A stretch of DNA of 64,000 bases from Flagellimonas_A sp039592695 (GTDB lineage Bacteria; Bacteroidota; Bacteroidia; Flavobacteriales; Flavobacteriaceae): NCBI RefSeq assembly GCF_039592695.1, contig NZ_JBBUTK010000003.1, positions 496,001-560,000 of the forward strand, written 5' to 3'. A program made the position numbers and the translations under genes. Numbering within the stretch: the first letter of the stretch is position 1; each line of letters begins with the position of its first letter. This document shows, piece after piece, positions 1-8,573 of the stretch. The notes below the pieces were generated by a model that ran no database searches, was not told the DNA's origin, and saw only the letters and a program-made list of their open reading frames with translations.

Positions 1-575
1 TGCACATTGTCAAAACCGCCGGAAATCTTTTCTATGCGAACGGGTATAATTCTACCGGAATCAACGAAATCATCGAGAAGGCAGCTATTGCGAAAGCCAC
101 CCTTTACGGTCACTTTAAATCAAAGGAAGATATTTGCATTACCTATCTTGAGCTACGCCACACTGAATTCATTGCAGCTTTGAAGAATTATATCGACAGT
201 AGAGTATTGGGGGCGCCCCAACTGCTCGCAATTTATGACCTGTTGCTTGAAAACTATCGAGAAAAAGGTTTTCATGGTTGTTGGGGCATCAAAATTTATG
301 GGGAACTTCCGTCAGACAACGACAAGATAAAAGCTGTGATTCAACAGCAGAAAAAAGATTTACTTCTTTTTTTGGGTGAGTTGGTCCGCAGAAATTTTAT
401 CAATGTCTCAAACGCCGAGGTTGAGAAGATATCGGGTGGCATTTACCTGCTCTATGAAAGTGCCATCACAGAAAGTCATTTGCATCAGGCTGATTGGCCC
501 ATCCACCTTGCCAAAAAAATGGCAATTTCGTTGTTTCAGGGTATGCAAATGGTACAAAAAAGCCCTGGCTATTGA
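1..575 (+). CDS. TetR/AcrR-family transcriptional regulator, 5' end missing
   Basis: The reading frame is open from base 3 to the stop at 575, giving about 190 residues; the true start lies left of the window. The first 45 visible residues carry the second half of a TetR helix-turn-helix, including INEIIEKAAIAKATLYGHF and KSKEDI, which is the typical recognition helix followed by the Tyr-x-His-Phe turn. The rest is an alpha-helical ligand-binding/dimerisation region with no recognisable ligand signature. It ends convergently with the small cupredoxin-like gene, so its target is unclear; TetR proteins usually repress a neighbouring gene, here probably outside the window. Family call is firm, function is not. 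Confidence 0.85.
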   Translation, partial: HIVKTAGNLFYANGYNSTGINEIIEKAAIAKATLYGHFKSKEDICITYLELRHTEFIAALKNYIDSRVLGAPQLLAIYDLLLENYREKGFHGCWGIKIYGELPSDNDKIKAVIQQQKKDLLLFLGELVRRNFINVSNAEVEKISGGIYLLYESAITESHLHQADWPIHLAKKMAISLFQGMQMVQKSPGY

Positions 576-607
576 CCAAGGCTTTCTCATGGCGAACATC
601 GTGTTCT

Positions 608-1012
608 TTATTCAACCGTAAGTGTATTGTCAGTTGATGTTGGGTTCAAAGGGCAAAAATATACGTATTCGCCTTTTTCCAATTTGGTCGGATTTGACGT
701 TTGCACTGCATCGGTCTCTACAGGTGCGGTCACATAAGCAGTCTGAATATGGTTTTCGGGTTTGCTGATGTCATCTCCTTTTTTTACCAAAACAAAGCCA
801 ACTTGGTGGTCTACCCCGCTGTTTTTAATTTCAAAAACATAAGTTCCTTCACTGACAGTCAGGTTTTTTTGGGTAAACTCCCCCGGTGTTTGTTCCAAAG
901 AGATGGTTTCAACAGACTTGTCGGCCATCTTGTCTTTCATCATTTTGTCTTGTGCCTGTGATGCGAACACGGCACCGATAACAAAAACTAAGGTTACAAT
1001 TACATTTTTCAT
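608..1012 (-). CDS. Secreted cupredoxin-like protein with incomplete copper site
   Basis: 134 residues. Residues 1-20 are a Sec signal peptide ending in ASQAQ. The mature part has a Lys/Met-rich start (KMMKDKMADK) and then a beta-rich domain resembling small cupredoxins: EIKNSGVDHQVGF supplies the first His position and YFCPLNPT the Cys loop. The second His expected just after the Cys is absent (Asn/Pro instead), so a classical type-1 copper site is not complete. It lies 34 bp downstream of the AhpD-like gene on the same strand and is probably cotranscribed with it. Periplasmic location is inferred from the signal peptide; an electron-transfer or structural role is a guess. Confidence 0.7.
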   Translation of the reverse strand: MKNVIVTLVFVIGAVFASQAQDKMMKDKMADKSVETISLEQTPGEFTQKNLTVSEGTYVFEIKNSGVDHQVGFVLVKKGDDISKPENHIQTAYVTAPVETDAVQTSNPTKLEKGEYVYFCPLNPTSTDNTLTVE

Positions 1013-1046
1013 TTTTAAAAGGATTTATAGTTATTACTGTTTTTCA

Positions 1047-1595
1047 TTAGGCTTCAACTGCTTCCAACGGTTGTGCCACTGGAAAATCTACAGACACTTC
1101 GGTTGTGTTATTAATGTAGTTGGATATGGTCTTGTCTCCGACCAAAACGATGGTGTCAATAAGATTTTCCTTTGTCCATCCGGCATCAAAGAAATTGTCC
1201 AAAACCGTTGTATCTGTTTTTCCACGGTTCTCAGTAATGTTCTTTGCCAATCTTGCCAAAGCGTCAAGTTTGTTATCGAAAGATGCCCTACCAGCTCTTA
1301 GCTCCAATATCTGGTCTTCGGTGAAACCGTTCATTTTTGATATGGCGGTATGGGCAGAAAGACAGTAAAGACAGTTGTTGACCTCACTTACTGCAAGGTT
1401 TACCACTTCTTTTTCCTTGGTTTTCAAGGATGTTTTGGCATTTGACAGTGCCAAATAGTTTGCCAATGCATTTTCAGAATGTGCATAGGTGGCAAAAAGG
1501 TTGGGAACAAAGCCGACGGCCTTTTCTAAATTGTCGAACAGCGCTTGGTTGTTGCTGCTTACTTCTTCTTTTTTGGGTACATTGAATGTGCTCAT
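1047..1595 (-). CDS. Carboxymuconolactone decarboxylase/AhpD-like alkylhydroperoxidase
   Basis: 182 residues, all-helical CMD fold. The AhpD-type redox motif is present as C75-L-Y-C78 followed by H82 (NNCLYCLSAHTAI), which in the family forms the proton-relay/disulfide site that reduces peroxides. The surrounding EVVNLAVSEVNN helix is also typical. It has no signal peptide, so it is cytoplasmic. The gene precedes the secreted cupredoxin-like gene and may form a two-gene oxidative-stress unit with it. About 270 bp without a convincing gene separate it from the AraC regulator, which is on the same strand upstream and could control it. A second CxxC CMD protein is encoded at 38229-38831. Confidence 0.85.
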   Translation of the reverse strand: MSTFNVPKKEEVSSNNQALFDNLEKAVGFVPNLFATYAHSENALANYLALSNAKTSLKTKEKEVVNLAVSEVNNCLYCLSAHTAISKMNGFTEDQILELRAGRASFDNKLDALARLAKNITENRGKTDTTVLDNFFDAGWTKENLIDTIVLVGDKTISNYINNTTEVSVDFPVAQPLEAVEA

Positions 1596-1869
1596 AATAG
1601 TTGTTTTTTTAGATTAAAATTGATTTATAAAAGGTTTTTCGGCATCACAATAAAAGTCGTGGTGATGTCTCTCTTTACAGTGGCTTTCAGATACCAAGTG
1701 AATAGGTGTTGACCGTTTTATGGTACTCTTGAAAATCGTTATGAGATTGAATATTGATGGTGTTTTTGTATGCATCACTTGCTTGTTTTTGATTATTACA
1801 ATGCAAAGATGAATTGAAAAAGAAGGCAAGGGTTAGGCACTATTTCCCGATGGCTTGCACAAATTTCCC

Positions 1870-2718
1870 TTATGCCGTCAAAGTTTTGTTTTCACGGTAT
1901 TCAGAAGGGGTTTTCTCAGTCATTTTCTTAAAAAAGCGACTGAAATGGGCCGGGTCGTTAAAACCAAGCTCATAGGCGATTTCTTGGTTTTGTTTATCGG
2001 TGAAATGAATGAGTCTTTTTGCTTCCAACGCCAGCCGCTCCAGTATGATCTGCTGGGGTGATTTTTGATTGTAGATTGAAAATAGGTTCGATAGAGTCTT
2101 TGGCGACTTAAAGAGCATATCGGCATAGTCACTGACCTTTCTTTTGGTCTTATAATGTATGTCAACCAGAAAATTGAACTTTCTGATGGTATCAATTTGC
2201 TCATTCTTCAACGATTGAACAATATGCTGGTCTTTGGCAAGGCGGGTCGTCATGATAATGAGCCTTTTCAGAAGCATTTGCAGCATATCACCCTGTATCT
2301 TATCAGGGGTTGAAAACTCTTCTGCGAAGATTTCATACCATAAATCATAACGCCTTTTTCGTTCTGGAAGAATTGTCACTATGGGAATGTCTTGGGTGCC
2401 AAAAAACAGAATTCCGTTGCATGAGACTTCGCTGTCATGGTCATTGATACAGTAAAACTCACGGTTGAACAAAATCGCCGTGATGGGAAGTTTTGAGTCT
2501 TTAAACGAAACATGGTGAAGATAGGTCGTGGTGACCAGTTGGCCGGGTTTCAAGATAATTTCTTCGCTGTCAATCCTTAAAGAAGTTGGCTCGTCCTGTC
2601 TGTTCCATAAAAACTTTATGGTACCATCAGTGGTGGAAAAATCAGATTCGTGACCTTTTATATCATCGGTAAACCCAAGTACAGCCCCCAATTTCTTGTC
2701 GAGAAACTCTTTTTTCAT
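1870..2718 (-). CDS. AraC-family transcriptional regulator
   Basis: 282 residues. The N-terminal 150 residues look like a cupin-type ligand-binding domain (beta-rich, with LRIDSEEIILKPGQLVTTTY). The C-terminal 100 residues hold the two AraC helix-turn-helix units: the first around YADMLFKSPKTLSNLF and the second, well conserved, IAYELGFNDPAHFSRFFKKM followed by TPSEYR. It is probably a cytoplasmic DNA-binding regulator responding to a small molecule or stress. It sits between pyruvate kinase and the AhpD-like/cupredoxin pair, all on the minus strand; control of that pair is possible but only by position. Confidence 0.88.
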   Translation of the reverse strand: MKKEFLDKKLGAVLGFTDDIKGHESDFSTTDGTIKFLWNRQDEPTSLRIDSEEIILKPGQLVTTTYLHHVSFKDSKLPITAILFNREFYCINDHDSEVSCNGILFFGTQDIPIVTILPERKRRYDLWYEIFAEEFSTPDKIQGDMLQMLLKRLIIMTTRLAKDQHIVQSLKNEQIDTIRKFNFLVDIHYKTKRKVSDYADMLFKSPKTLSNLFSIYNQKSPQQIILERLALEAKRLIHFTDKQNQEIAYELGFNDPAHFSRFFKKMTEKTPSEYRENKTLTA

Positions 2719-2782
2719 TCCCTATTGTTTGATGCTCTACGGCTTAGTCAATCAAAGGTTGTGTTTCTTACACAGCAAAGAA

Positions 2783-4225
2783 TCAAAAACTACAGCTCTC
2801 TATCTCGGTAACGCGAAGTGTATTTACCATCCCCTTGTCTTTGATGGGCATTGCAGCAAGGCTTACCAGCATGTCGCCCACGTCAAGAAAACCCTTTTGA
2901 CATGCAATGCGGTTTACATCTTCAATGGTTTCATCGGTAGATACGTACCTGTCATAATAAAAGGCTTTTACGCCCCAAAGTAGATTTAACCTATTGAGTA
3001 TGCGTCTATTTGATGTGAATACCAAAATATGGGCACTGGGCCGCCATGCCGAAATCTGAAAAGCAGTATACCCACTGTTCGTGAGTGTTGAAATAGCCTT
3101 GGCCTGAATTTCATTGGCCATTAATGCAGCATGATAACATACTGATTTGGTAATGTACCTTCTTGTTTTTACATGTGGGGGCGTCTGCGGAACAGAAATT
3201 AAGCTCGATCCTTCGACACTCTTTAAAATGCTCGCCATTTTTTCAATAACCTGAACGGGATAATTGCCCACTGATGTTTCACCGGAGAGCATTACGGCAT
3301 CTGCGCCATCCATGACAGAATTGGCCACATCATTGACCTCAGCGCGCGTTGGTGTAAGGCTGGTTATCATGGTTTCCATCATCTGTGTGGCGATGATGAC
3401 CGGTATTCTGGCCTTTTTTGCCCGAAGCACCAACTGTTTTTGAATCAATGGAACTTCTTGAGCGGGCACCTCAACACCAAGATCGCCACGGGCCACCATC
3501 AATCCATCGCAATACGCCACAATCTTATCGATATTTTCAACCGCTTCAGGCTTTTCGATTTTTGCTATGATAGGGATTTTGTGTTCGGAGTGTTCATCTA
3601 TGAGTTTTTGCAAATCCATTAAGTCTTGACTGTGGCGCACGAAAGAAAGTGCAATCCAATCTACTTCTTGGGCAATCGCAAATTTGGCGTCCTCGATATC
3701 CTTCTCAGTCAAAGCGGGAAGCGAAATGTCAGTGTTCGGAAGGTTTACCCCCTTTTTTGATTTCAATGGCCCGCCTTGAAGTACTTTTGCCTTGACCTCA
3801 TCCTTGCCATTTGCTGTCACAACTTCAAAAATCAATTTCCCGTCATCAAGCAAGATTCGTTCACCCGGTTTGACATCTTTTGGAAAATTATCGTAATTCA
3901 TGTAGACCCGCTCGGCATTGCCTTCAAATGATTTTCCTGTGGCAAAAATGATTTCATCATCAGGTGCCACGACCACCTCTGAACCCATCACACCAACACG
4001 TAATTTTGGGCCTTGTAGGTCGGCCAAAATTGCAGTGTTCATGTCAAGCTCTTTGTTCAGTTCTCGAATCGTCTTAATGCGGTCGACGACATCATCATAA
4101 TTGGCATGCGAAAAATTAATGCGAAAAACGTCGGTTCCGGCCAGAATCATTTCTCGCATGGTTTCTTTCTTGCTTGTGGCAGGGCCCAGCGTAGCCACTA
4201 TTTTAGTTTTTTTCTTTGTTGGCAT
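2783..4225 (-). CDS. pyk: Pyruvate kinase
   Basis: 480 residues, full length for the family. It converts phosphoenolpyruvate and ADP to pyruvate and ATP, the last step of glycolysis, in the cytoplasm. The N-terminal TKIVATLGPATSKKE, the active-site IPIIAKIEKPEAVENIDKI and VARGDLGVEVP, and IATQMMETMI are all present, with the B domain around residues 70-165 and the C-terminal alpha/beta domain from about 340. It ends in EIESCSF. It starts one base after the stop of the IPExxxVDY gene, so the two are translationally close and surely in one operon, as in many Bacteroidota. Confidence 0.98.
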   Translation of the reverse strand: MPTKKKTKIVATLGPATSKKETMREMILAGTDVFRINFSHANYDDVVDRIKTIRELNKELDMNTAILADLQGPKLRVGVMGSEVVVAPDDEIIFATGKSFEGNAERVYMNYDNFPKDVKPGERILLDDGKLIFEVVTANGKDEVKAKVLQGGPLKSKKGVNLPNTDISLPALTEKDIEDAKFAIAQEVDWIALSFVRHSQDLMDLQKLIDEHSEHKIPIIAKIEKPEAVENIDKIVAYCDGLMVARGDLGVEVPAQEVPLIQKQLVLRAKKARIPVIIATQMMETMITSLTPTRAEVNDVANSVMDGADAVMLSGETSVGNYPVQVIEKMASILKSVEGSSLISVPQTPPHVKTRRYITKSVCYHAALMANEIQAKAISTLTNSGYTAFQISAWRPSAHILVFTSNRRILNRLNLLWGVKAFYYDRYVSTDETIEDVNRIACQKGFLDVGDMLVSLAAMPIKDKGMVNTLRVTEIESCSF

Positions 4226-4226
4226 G

Positions 4227-4691
4227 TTAAAGTATTAGATTTTTTTTCGACTTTAATATCTCGGTATCGATGCCATAGGCGGTTAAAACCCCTGGGATTT
4301 CCTTTAAGCTTTTGAGCGTTTTATCGACCATTCCCGGAATTTCTGTTTCCAATTTTAAAAAATAGTCCACCTCTTTTCGCTCTTCAACCAGATGTCTTGA
4401 AACTGTTGCTGTCTCTTGCCCAAAAAGACCAATACTTGAATTGTTCGTCTCGGTTTTACAATGGTTGGCCACTAGCATCCAATAATTATCATTCACGTCA
4501 TCAGACCATTCAAATGTGGCAAACCAAATGTCATCTTGTAGACACAGATCTTTTTTTCTTCTGGCCAATTGAAGCCCCATCGTTTTGTTCAAGTGATACG
4601 CCAACGAAAAATCGTGCACATCGGCGTGCACAGCAATAAGTTCGAAATCTTCAAAATAAAGATCAGCCGATATTCTATGGGTCGTTACCAT
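4227..4691 (-). CDS. IPExxxVDY-family protein
   Basis: 154 residues counting from the ATG at 4691; an in-frame start 39 bases further upstream would add an unlikely hydrophobic tail. The protein matches the small Bacteroidota family named for its IPExxxVDY motif; here the first part is degenerate and reads VEERKEVDYFLKLE. The C-terminal EIPGVLTAYGIDTEILKSK is also typical. Function is unknown; it is cytoplasmic with no signal or membrane segment. The gene lies between rnc and pyk, the usual neighbourhood for the family, with a 1-bp gap to pyk. A role linked to pyruvate kinase or to RNA processing has only this synteny behind it. Confidence 0.8.
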   Translation of the reverse strand: MVTTHRISADLYFEDFELIAVHADVHDFSLAYHLNKTMGLQLARRKKDLCLQDDIWFATFEWSDDVNDNYWMLVANHCKTETNNSSIGLFGQETATVSRHLVEERKEVDYFLKLETEIPGMVDKTLKSLKEIPGVLTAYGIDTEILKSKKNLIL

Positions 4692-4891
4692 TAAATAAAT
4701 GCGAACGGTAAAGATAGCGTTAATACCCAAACTTGTGCATTAAGGATAATGGTTTTGGCGCGAAACACTCAGCGAAAACGTTTGAGTTTACCTTTTTTTA
4801 AAGTATAGGTTTATTACAGAACTCATTTAAACTTTTTCAATTGGCCAAAAAATCGCCCTTTTTTGCTTTAATCCAAAAAAATTAAATGAGT

Positions 4892-5620
4892 TCACATTTT
4901 ATCTTGAAGCACAAAATAGGCTCTTTTAGAAGCTTTTTCTTCTGCTTTTTTCTTTGATGTGGCACGAGCTTTGGCCAAAATGCGCTCATCTATTGACAGC
5001 TTCACGGCAAAATGTTTGATTTCATCATTGCCCGTATCTTCATAAACTTCGTAATTGAAATCCTTTTTTTGCTTTTGACACCATTCAATGACAAGGCTTT
5101 TATAGCTGATGACCTTGCCTTCTAACTGTTCAATATCTACATAGGGTTCAATAACCCTATCATTGATGAATTTCTCACAGTAATTGTATCCCCGATCCAA
5201 ATAAATGGCCCCCACCAAAGCTTCGAAAACATTACCGTGAATATTCTCACCAAAATGTGATTTCGGTATTTTGCTCTCAACATACTTAAGCAGGTTCAGG
5301 TCTTTGCCCAATTCATTCAAGTGCTTGCGGCTCACGATTTTGGAGCGCATTTTGGTCAGATAGCCTTCGTCGCCTTCAGGGACCTCTTTGTACAAATGTT
5401 TTGAAATGATGGTACCGAGCATGGCGTCTCCCAAAAACTCCAAACGTTCGTAATTCAACGGGTTGCCATCTTTATCCCTCTTGTTGAGGGAACGATGCAA
5501 AAATGCTTTTTTGTAAACACGCAGGTTTTTAGGCTTGAACCCCAAGATTTTCTTCATCCCCAAAAAAAAATCCCCATCCTTCTCTGGATGGGAATTGAAT
5601 ATTTTGGATGAAAACTTCAT
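4892..5620 (-). CDS. rnc: Ribonuclease III
   Basis: 242 residues. It cleaves double-stranded RNA in rRNA and mRNA maturation. The catalytic signature ERLEFLGDAMLGTIIS is at about residues 62-77, with the second acidic cluster in HGNVFEALVGAIYLDRGY. The C-terminal 70 residues form the double-stranded RNA-binding domain, ending KKKAEEKASKRAYFVLQ. The N-terminus has a short extension (FSSKIFNSHPEKDG) seen in Bacteroidota homologues. The gene begins 12 bp after fabF, so acpP-fabF-rnc reads as one operon, though a terminator-like hairpin after acpP should reduce transcription into fabF and rnc. Confidence 0.97.
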   Translation of the reverse strand: MKFSSKIFNSHPEKDGDFFLGMKKILGFKPKNLRVYKKAFLHRSLNKRDKDGNPLNYERLEFLGDAMLGTIISKHLYKEVPEGDEGYLTKMRSKIVSRKHLNELGKDLNLLKYVESKIPKSHFGENIHGNVFEALVGAIYLDRGYNYCEKFINDRVIEPYVDIEQLEGKVISYKSLVIEWCQKQKKDFNYEVYEDTGNDEIKHFAVKLSIDERILAKARATSKKKAEEKASKRAYFVLQDKM

Positions 5621-5632
5621 CGCGTTTTCTTC

Positions 5633-6883
5633 TTAGTTGATTTTTTTGAACAATACGCAGGCATTGTGTCCACCAAAGCCAAAGGTATTGCTCATGGCAA
5701 CATTGACCTCTCTCTCTTGTGCCTTGTTCAAGGTCAGGTTCAATTTTGGGTCTATGCTTTCATCAACCGTCGTGTGGTTGATGGTCGGGGGAACAAGATT
5801 ATGCTCCATGGCCAAAATTGAGGCAATTGCCTCTATGGCGCCTGCTGCACCCAATAAATGACCTGTCATTGACTTGGTCGAGTTGATGTTGATTTTGTGG
5901 GCGTGGTCGCCAAAAACCTCTGAAATGGCCTTTAGCTCTGCCACATCGCCCAAGGGTGTTGAGGTGCCATGGGTATTGATCGCATCAATATCTTCGGGCT
6001 TCATGCCCGCATTGTTAAGGCAATTCTCCATCACCTTAAAGACACCGATACCATCAGGATGTGGGGCTGTCATGTGATAGGCATCGCTGGATAGCCCCCC
6101 GCCTGCAACCTCAGCATAAATTTTTGCGCCACGTGCTTTGGCGTGTTCATATTCTTCAAGAATCAGGGCACCGGCACCTTCGCCCAAGACGAAACCATCT
6201 CGGGTGGCATCAAATGGCCTAGATGCAGTTTCAGGACTGTCATTTCTTGTGGATAATGCGTGCATGGCATTGAAGCCGCCCATACCAGCAATGGTCACTG
6301 CCGCTTCACTGCCTCCTGTGACTACCACATCACAGTGGCCCAGACGAATATAGTTCAGTGCATCGATCATTGCATTTGCCGAAGATGCACAGGCTGATAC
6401 CGTAGTATAGTTGGGGCCCATAAAACCATGTTTGATGGAAATATTGCCCGGTGCTATATCGGCAATCATTTTAGGAATGAAAAAGGGATTGAAACGTGGC
6501 GTGCCATCGCCATTGGCAAAGCCAATGACCTCATTTTGAAAAGTCTCCAGCCCGCCGATACCAGCACCCCAGACAACTCCGACCCTGAATTTATCGACCT
6601 TATCAAGGTTGATGCCCGAATCTGCAATGGCCTCATCTGAAGAAACCAGTGCGTACTGCGCAAATGGATCTAATTTACGTGCCTCCTTACGATCAAAATA
6701 GTCCTGTGGGTCATAGCCTTTCAGCTCACAAGCAAATTTGGTCTTGAACTTTTCAGTGTCAAAATAGGTGATGGGCGCTGAACCGCTCTTACCGTTTTTG
6801 AGACCTTCCCAATAGGCTTTGATATTGTTTCCGATCGGGGTCAATGCGCCCAATCCGGTAACCACAACTCGCTTTAACTGCAT
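5633..6883 (-). CDS. fabF: 3-oxoacyl-[acyl-carrier-protein] synthase II
   Basis: 416 residues, standard length. It elongates acyl-ACP by condensation with malonyl-ACP in type II fatty acid synthesis. The Cys-His-His triad is visible: C165 in TTVSACASSANA, H305 in NTHGTSTPLGD and H342 in KSMTGHLLGAAG. The N-terminal VVVTGLGALTPIG and C-terminal SNTFGFGGHNA are typical of KASII. It lies about 100 bp downstream of acpP, its carrier protein substrate, on the same strand. There is no sign of damage. Confidence 0.98.
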   Translation of the reverse strand: MQLKRVVVTGLGALTPIGNNIKAYWEGLKNGKSGSAPITYFDTEKFKTKFACELKGYDPQDYFDRKEARKLDPFAQYALVSSDEAIADSGINLDKVDKFRVGVVWGAGIGGLETFQNEVIGFANGDGTPRFNPFFIPKMIADIAPGNISIKHGFMGPNYTTVSACASSANAMIDALNYIRLGHCDVVVTGGSEAAVTIAGMGGFNAMHALSTRNDSPETASRPFDATRDGFVLGEGAGALILEEYEHAKARGAKIYAEVAGGGLSSDAYHMTAPHPDGIGVFKVMENCLNNAGMKPEDIDAINTHGTSTPLGDVAELKAISEVFGDHAHKININSTKSMTGHLLGAAGAIEAIASILAMEHNLVPPTINHTTVDESIDPKLNLTLNKAQEREVNVAMSNTFGFGGHNACVLFKKIN

Positions 6884-6924
6884 TGTATTCGTATTTGACC
6901 TATTATCCCCATAAAATAAAAAAA

Positions 6925-6956
6925 ATTATCCACGCAGCATTGCCGCATGGATAATT
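6925..6956 (-). terminator. Hairpin with U-run between acpP and fabF
   Basis: Read on the minus strand, ATTATCCA and TGGATAAT enclose an imperfect GC-containing stem and are followed directly by a run of eight T. This has the form of a factor-independent terminator placed 25 bases after the acpP stop. Some read-through must occur if fabF has no promoter of its own, so it probably sets ACP mRNA above fabF-rnc mRNA. Confidence 0.65.
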
Positions 6957-6981
6957 TAAAAACTTGTTAAGCAAACATAAA

Positions 6982-7215
6982 TTACTTTGCTTCTTCTATA
7001 TAGCTTATGGCCTGACCAACCGTTGCGATGTTTTCTGCTTGGTCATCAGGGATTTGAATATCGAATTCTTTCTCAAACTCCATGATAAGTTCAACAGTGT
7101 CCAAGGAATCTGCACCCAAATCGTTGGTAAAGCTAGCTTCAGGTACTACTTCGTTTTCATCAACACCCAGTTTATCAACGATGATGGCTTTAACTCTTGA
7201 TGCAATGTCTGACAT
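6982..7215 (-). CDS. acpP: Acyl carrier protein
   Basis: 77 residues. It carries growing acyl chains on 4'-phosphopantetheine attached to S37 within DLGADSLDTVELIMEFE, the canonical modification motif. The protein is strongly acidic with four predicted helices, as expected. It is the first gene of a minus-strand unit with fabF and rnc and is divergent from purN, an arrangement common across Bacteroidota. A good TAnnTTTG promoter box lies about 30 bp upstream of its start. Confidence 0.98.
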   Translation of the reverse strand: MSDIASRVKAIIVDKLGVDENEVVPEASFTNDLGADSLDTVELIMEFEKEFDIQIPDDQAENIATVGQAISYIEEAK

Positions 7216-7245
7216 AGTGATATCGTTTTAAAATTTAATCGAGGG

Positions 7246-7253
7246 CAAAAATA
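7246..7253 (-). promoter_or_regulatory. Probable -7 box of the acpP promoter
   Basis: On the minus strand the bases read TATTTTTG, a perfect match to the Bacteroidota -7 consensus TAnnTTTG, ending 30 bases before the acpP ATG. I see no clear TTTG at the usual 19-base spacing upstream, so this rests on the -7 box alone. Confidence 0.5.
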
Positions 7254-7339
7254 ACAAACTTTAGATTAATTACACCATTTGTCGATAAAATGTGCTGCTT
7301 GTTGTGGCATTATCATGTTTGGGTTTAACTTAGCACCGC

Positions 7340-7906
7340 ATGAAAAAACTGGTCATTCTTGCTTCTGGTTCTGGCAGTAACGCTGAAAACATTATCACTT
7401 ATTTTAAGGACCGTGACGTTGTTCAGGTAACCTGTGTACTGACCAACAAAGCCAGTGCCGGCGTTCTAAAGCGCTGCCAGCGTCTGGCCATGCCAGCCTT
7501 TTACTTTAACCGCCACGCCTATGACAACGGCCAATTGCTGAAATTTTTAGCTTCACAAGAAATTGATTTTATCATCTTGGCGGGTTTTCTCTGGAAAATT
7601 TCTGAGGATATCGTCAATGCCTATCCCAACAAGATTGTAAATATTCATCCGGCATTGCTTCCCAAATATGGGGGCAAGGGCATGTACGGAAGCCATGTTC
7701 ATGAAGCGGTAAAGGCAAACAATGAAACCGAAACGGGTATTACCATCCATTTTGTGAATGAAAATTACGATGAGGGAAACATCATCTTTCAGGCAAGAAC
7801 AAAAATTTCCATGGAAGATACTGCCGAAACCATCGCCGAAAAAGTGCATGCTTTAGAGTATGAGCATTATCCCAAAATCATCGAAAAGTTGTTGGGCAAT
7901 GGCTAA
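7340..7906 (+). CDS. purN: Phosphoribosylglycinamide formyltransferase
   Basis: 188 residues. It transfers a formyl group from 10-formyl-tetrahydrofolate to GAR, the third step of purine synthesis. The phosphate loop ASGSGSNAENI at residues 8-18 and the active-site NIHPALLPKYGGKGMYG (with H and N of the Asn-His-Asp triad) are present, followed by ETGITIHFVNENYDEGNII with the third catalytic residue region. It is divergent from acpP and overlaps the next gene, an RNase H, by 8 bp. A PurF-like gene follows two genes downstream. Confidence 0.97.
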   Translation: MKKLVILASGSGSNAENIITYFKDRDVVQVTCVLTNKASAGVLKRCQRLAMPAFYFNRHAYDNGQLLKFLASQEIDFIILAGFLWKISEDIVNAYPNKIVNIHPALLPKYGGKGMYGSHVHEAVKANNETETGITIHFVNENYDEGNIIFQARTKISMEDTAETIAEKVHALEYEHYPKIIEKLLGNG

Positions 7907-8534
7907 AAAACCAAAATTTTATGTGGTTTGGAAGGGGAAACATCCCGGTATCTATGAATCTTGGGGTGATTGTAAAGCACAAATTGATGGCATCAAGGGA
8001 GCACAGTACAAATCTTTTTCCACTTTTGCCGAAGCCAAAAAGGCATTCAACAGCAATTATCTGGAATACAAGGGCAAGAAAAAAGGAAAGCCGGCGCTCT
8101 CACAAGAAGAGTTACTGAAAATTGGCGAACCCAATTACCATTCCATAGCCGTTGATGCCGCATCGAGTGGCAACCCCGGTAAGATGGAATACCAAGGGGT
8201 CGACACCAAGACCAAAAAGCGGCTGTTTCACCAAGGCCCCTTTGTAGAGGGCACCAGCAATATCGGTGAGTTCTTGGCCTTGGTACATGGCTTGGCCTTT
8301 TTAAAACAGAAGAAAAGTGACCGAATTCTCTACTCTGATTCGCGTATCGCCATCGGTTGGGTGCGAAAAAAGAAATGCGGCACCAAACTCAAAAAGAGCA
8401 AAAAGAATGCGAAACTTTTTGAACTTATAGAACGTGCCGAAGATTGGTTAAAGGCCAATCGCTACAACACGCCAGTCGTCAAATGGGAGACCAAGGCATG
8501 GGGTGAAATACCTGCAGACTTTGGGCGAAAATAG
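7899..8534 (+). CDS. Viroplasmin-type ribonuclease H1
   Basis: 211 residues from the ATG at 7899, which overlaps the purN stop by 8 bases. I prefer it to an upstream ATG because the family starts directly with KFYVVWKG. Residues 4-48 form the caulimovirus viroplasmin/RNase HI N-terminal domain that binds RNA-DNA hybrids (YVVWKGKHPGIYESWGDCKA). The catalytic domain begins at VDAASSGNPGKMEYQG (first Asp), continues with NIGEFLALVHGL (Glu) and LYSDSRIAIGWV (Asp). It degrades RNA in RNA-DNA hybrids. Translational coupling with purN is likely. Confidence 0.9.
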   Translation: MAKKPKFYVVWKGKHPGIYESWGDCKAQIDGIKGAQYKSFSTFAEAKKAFNSNYLEYKGKKKGKPALSQEELLKIGEPNYHSIAVDAASSGNPGKMEYQGVDTKTKKRLFHQGPFVEGTSNIGEFLALVHGLAFLKQKKSDRILYSDSRIAIGWVRKKKCGTKLKKSKKNAKLFELIERAEDWLKANRYNTPVVKWETKAWGEIPADFGRK

Positions 8535-8573
8535 TTCTATAAATAACGGTATATTTGCACCAAAATTTGCTAC

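Noticed and set aside
1614..1829. 71-residue minus-strand frame between the AhpD-like and AraC genes
   Set aside because: Composition looks like translated intergenic DNA, it has no upstream start features, and the stretch is more likely promoter sequence for the AhpD-like gene.
7314..7321. CATGTTTG as a promoter box for purN
   Set aside because: One mismatch to TAnnTTTG and no TTTG at the expected distance upstream.
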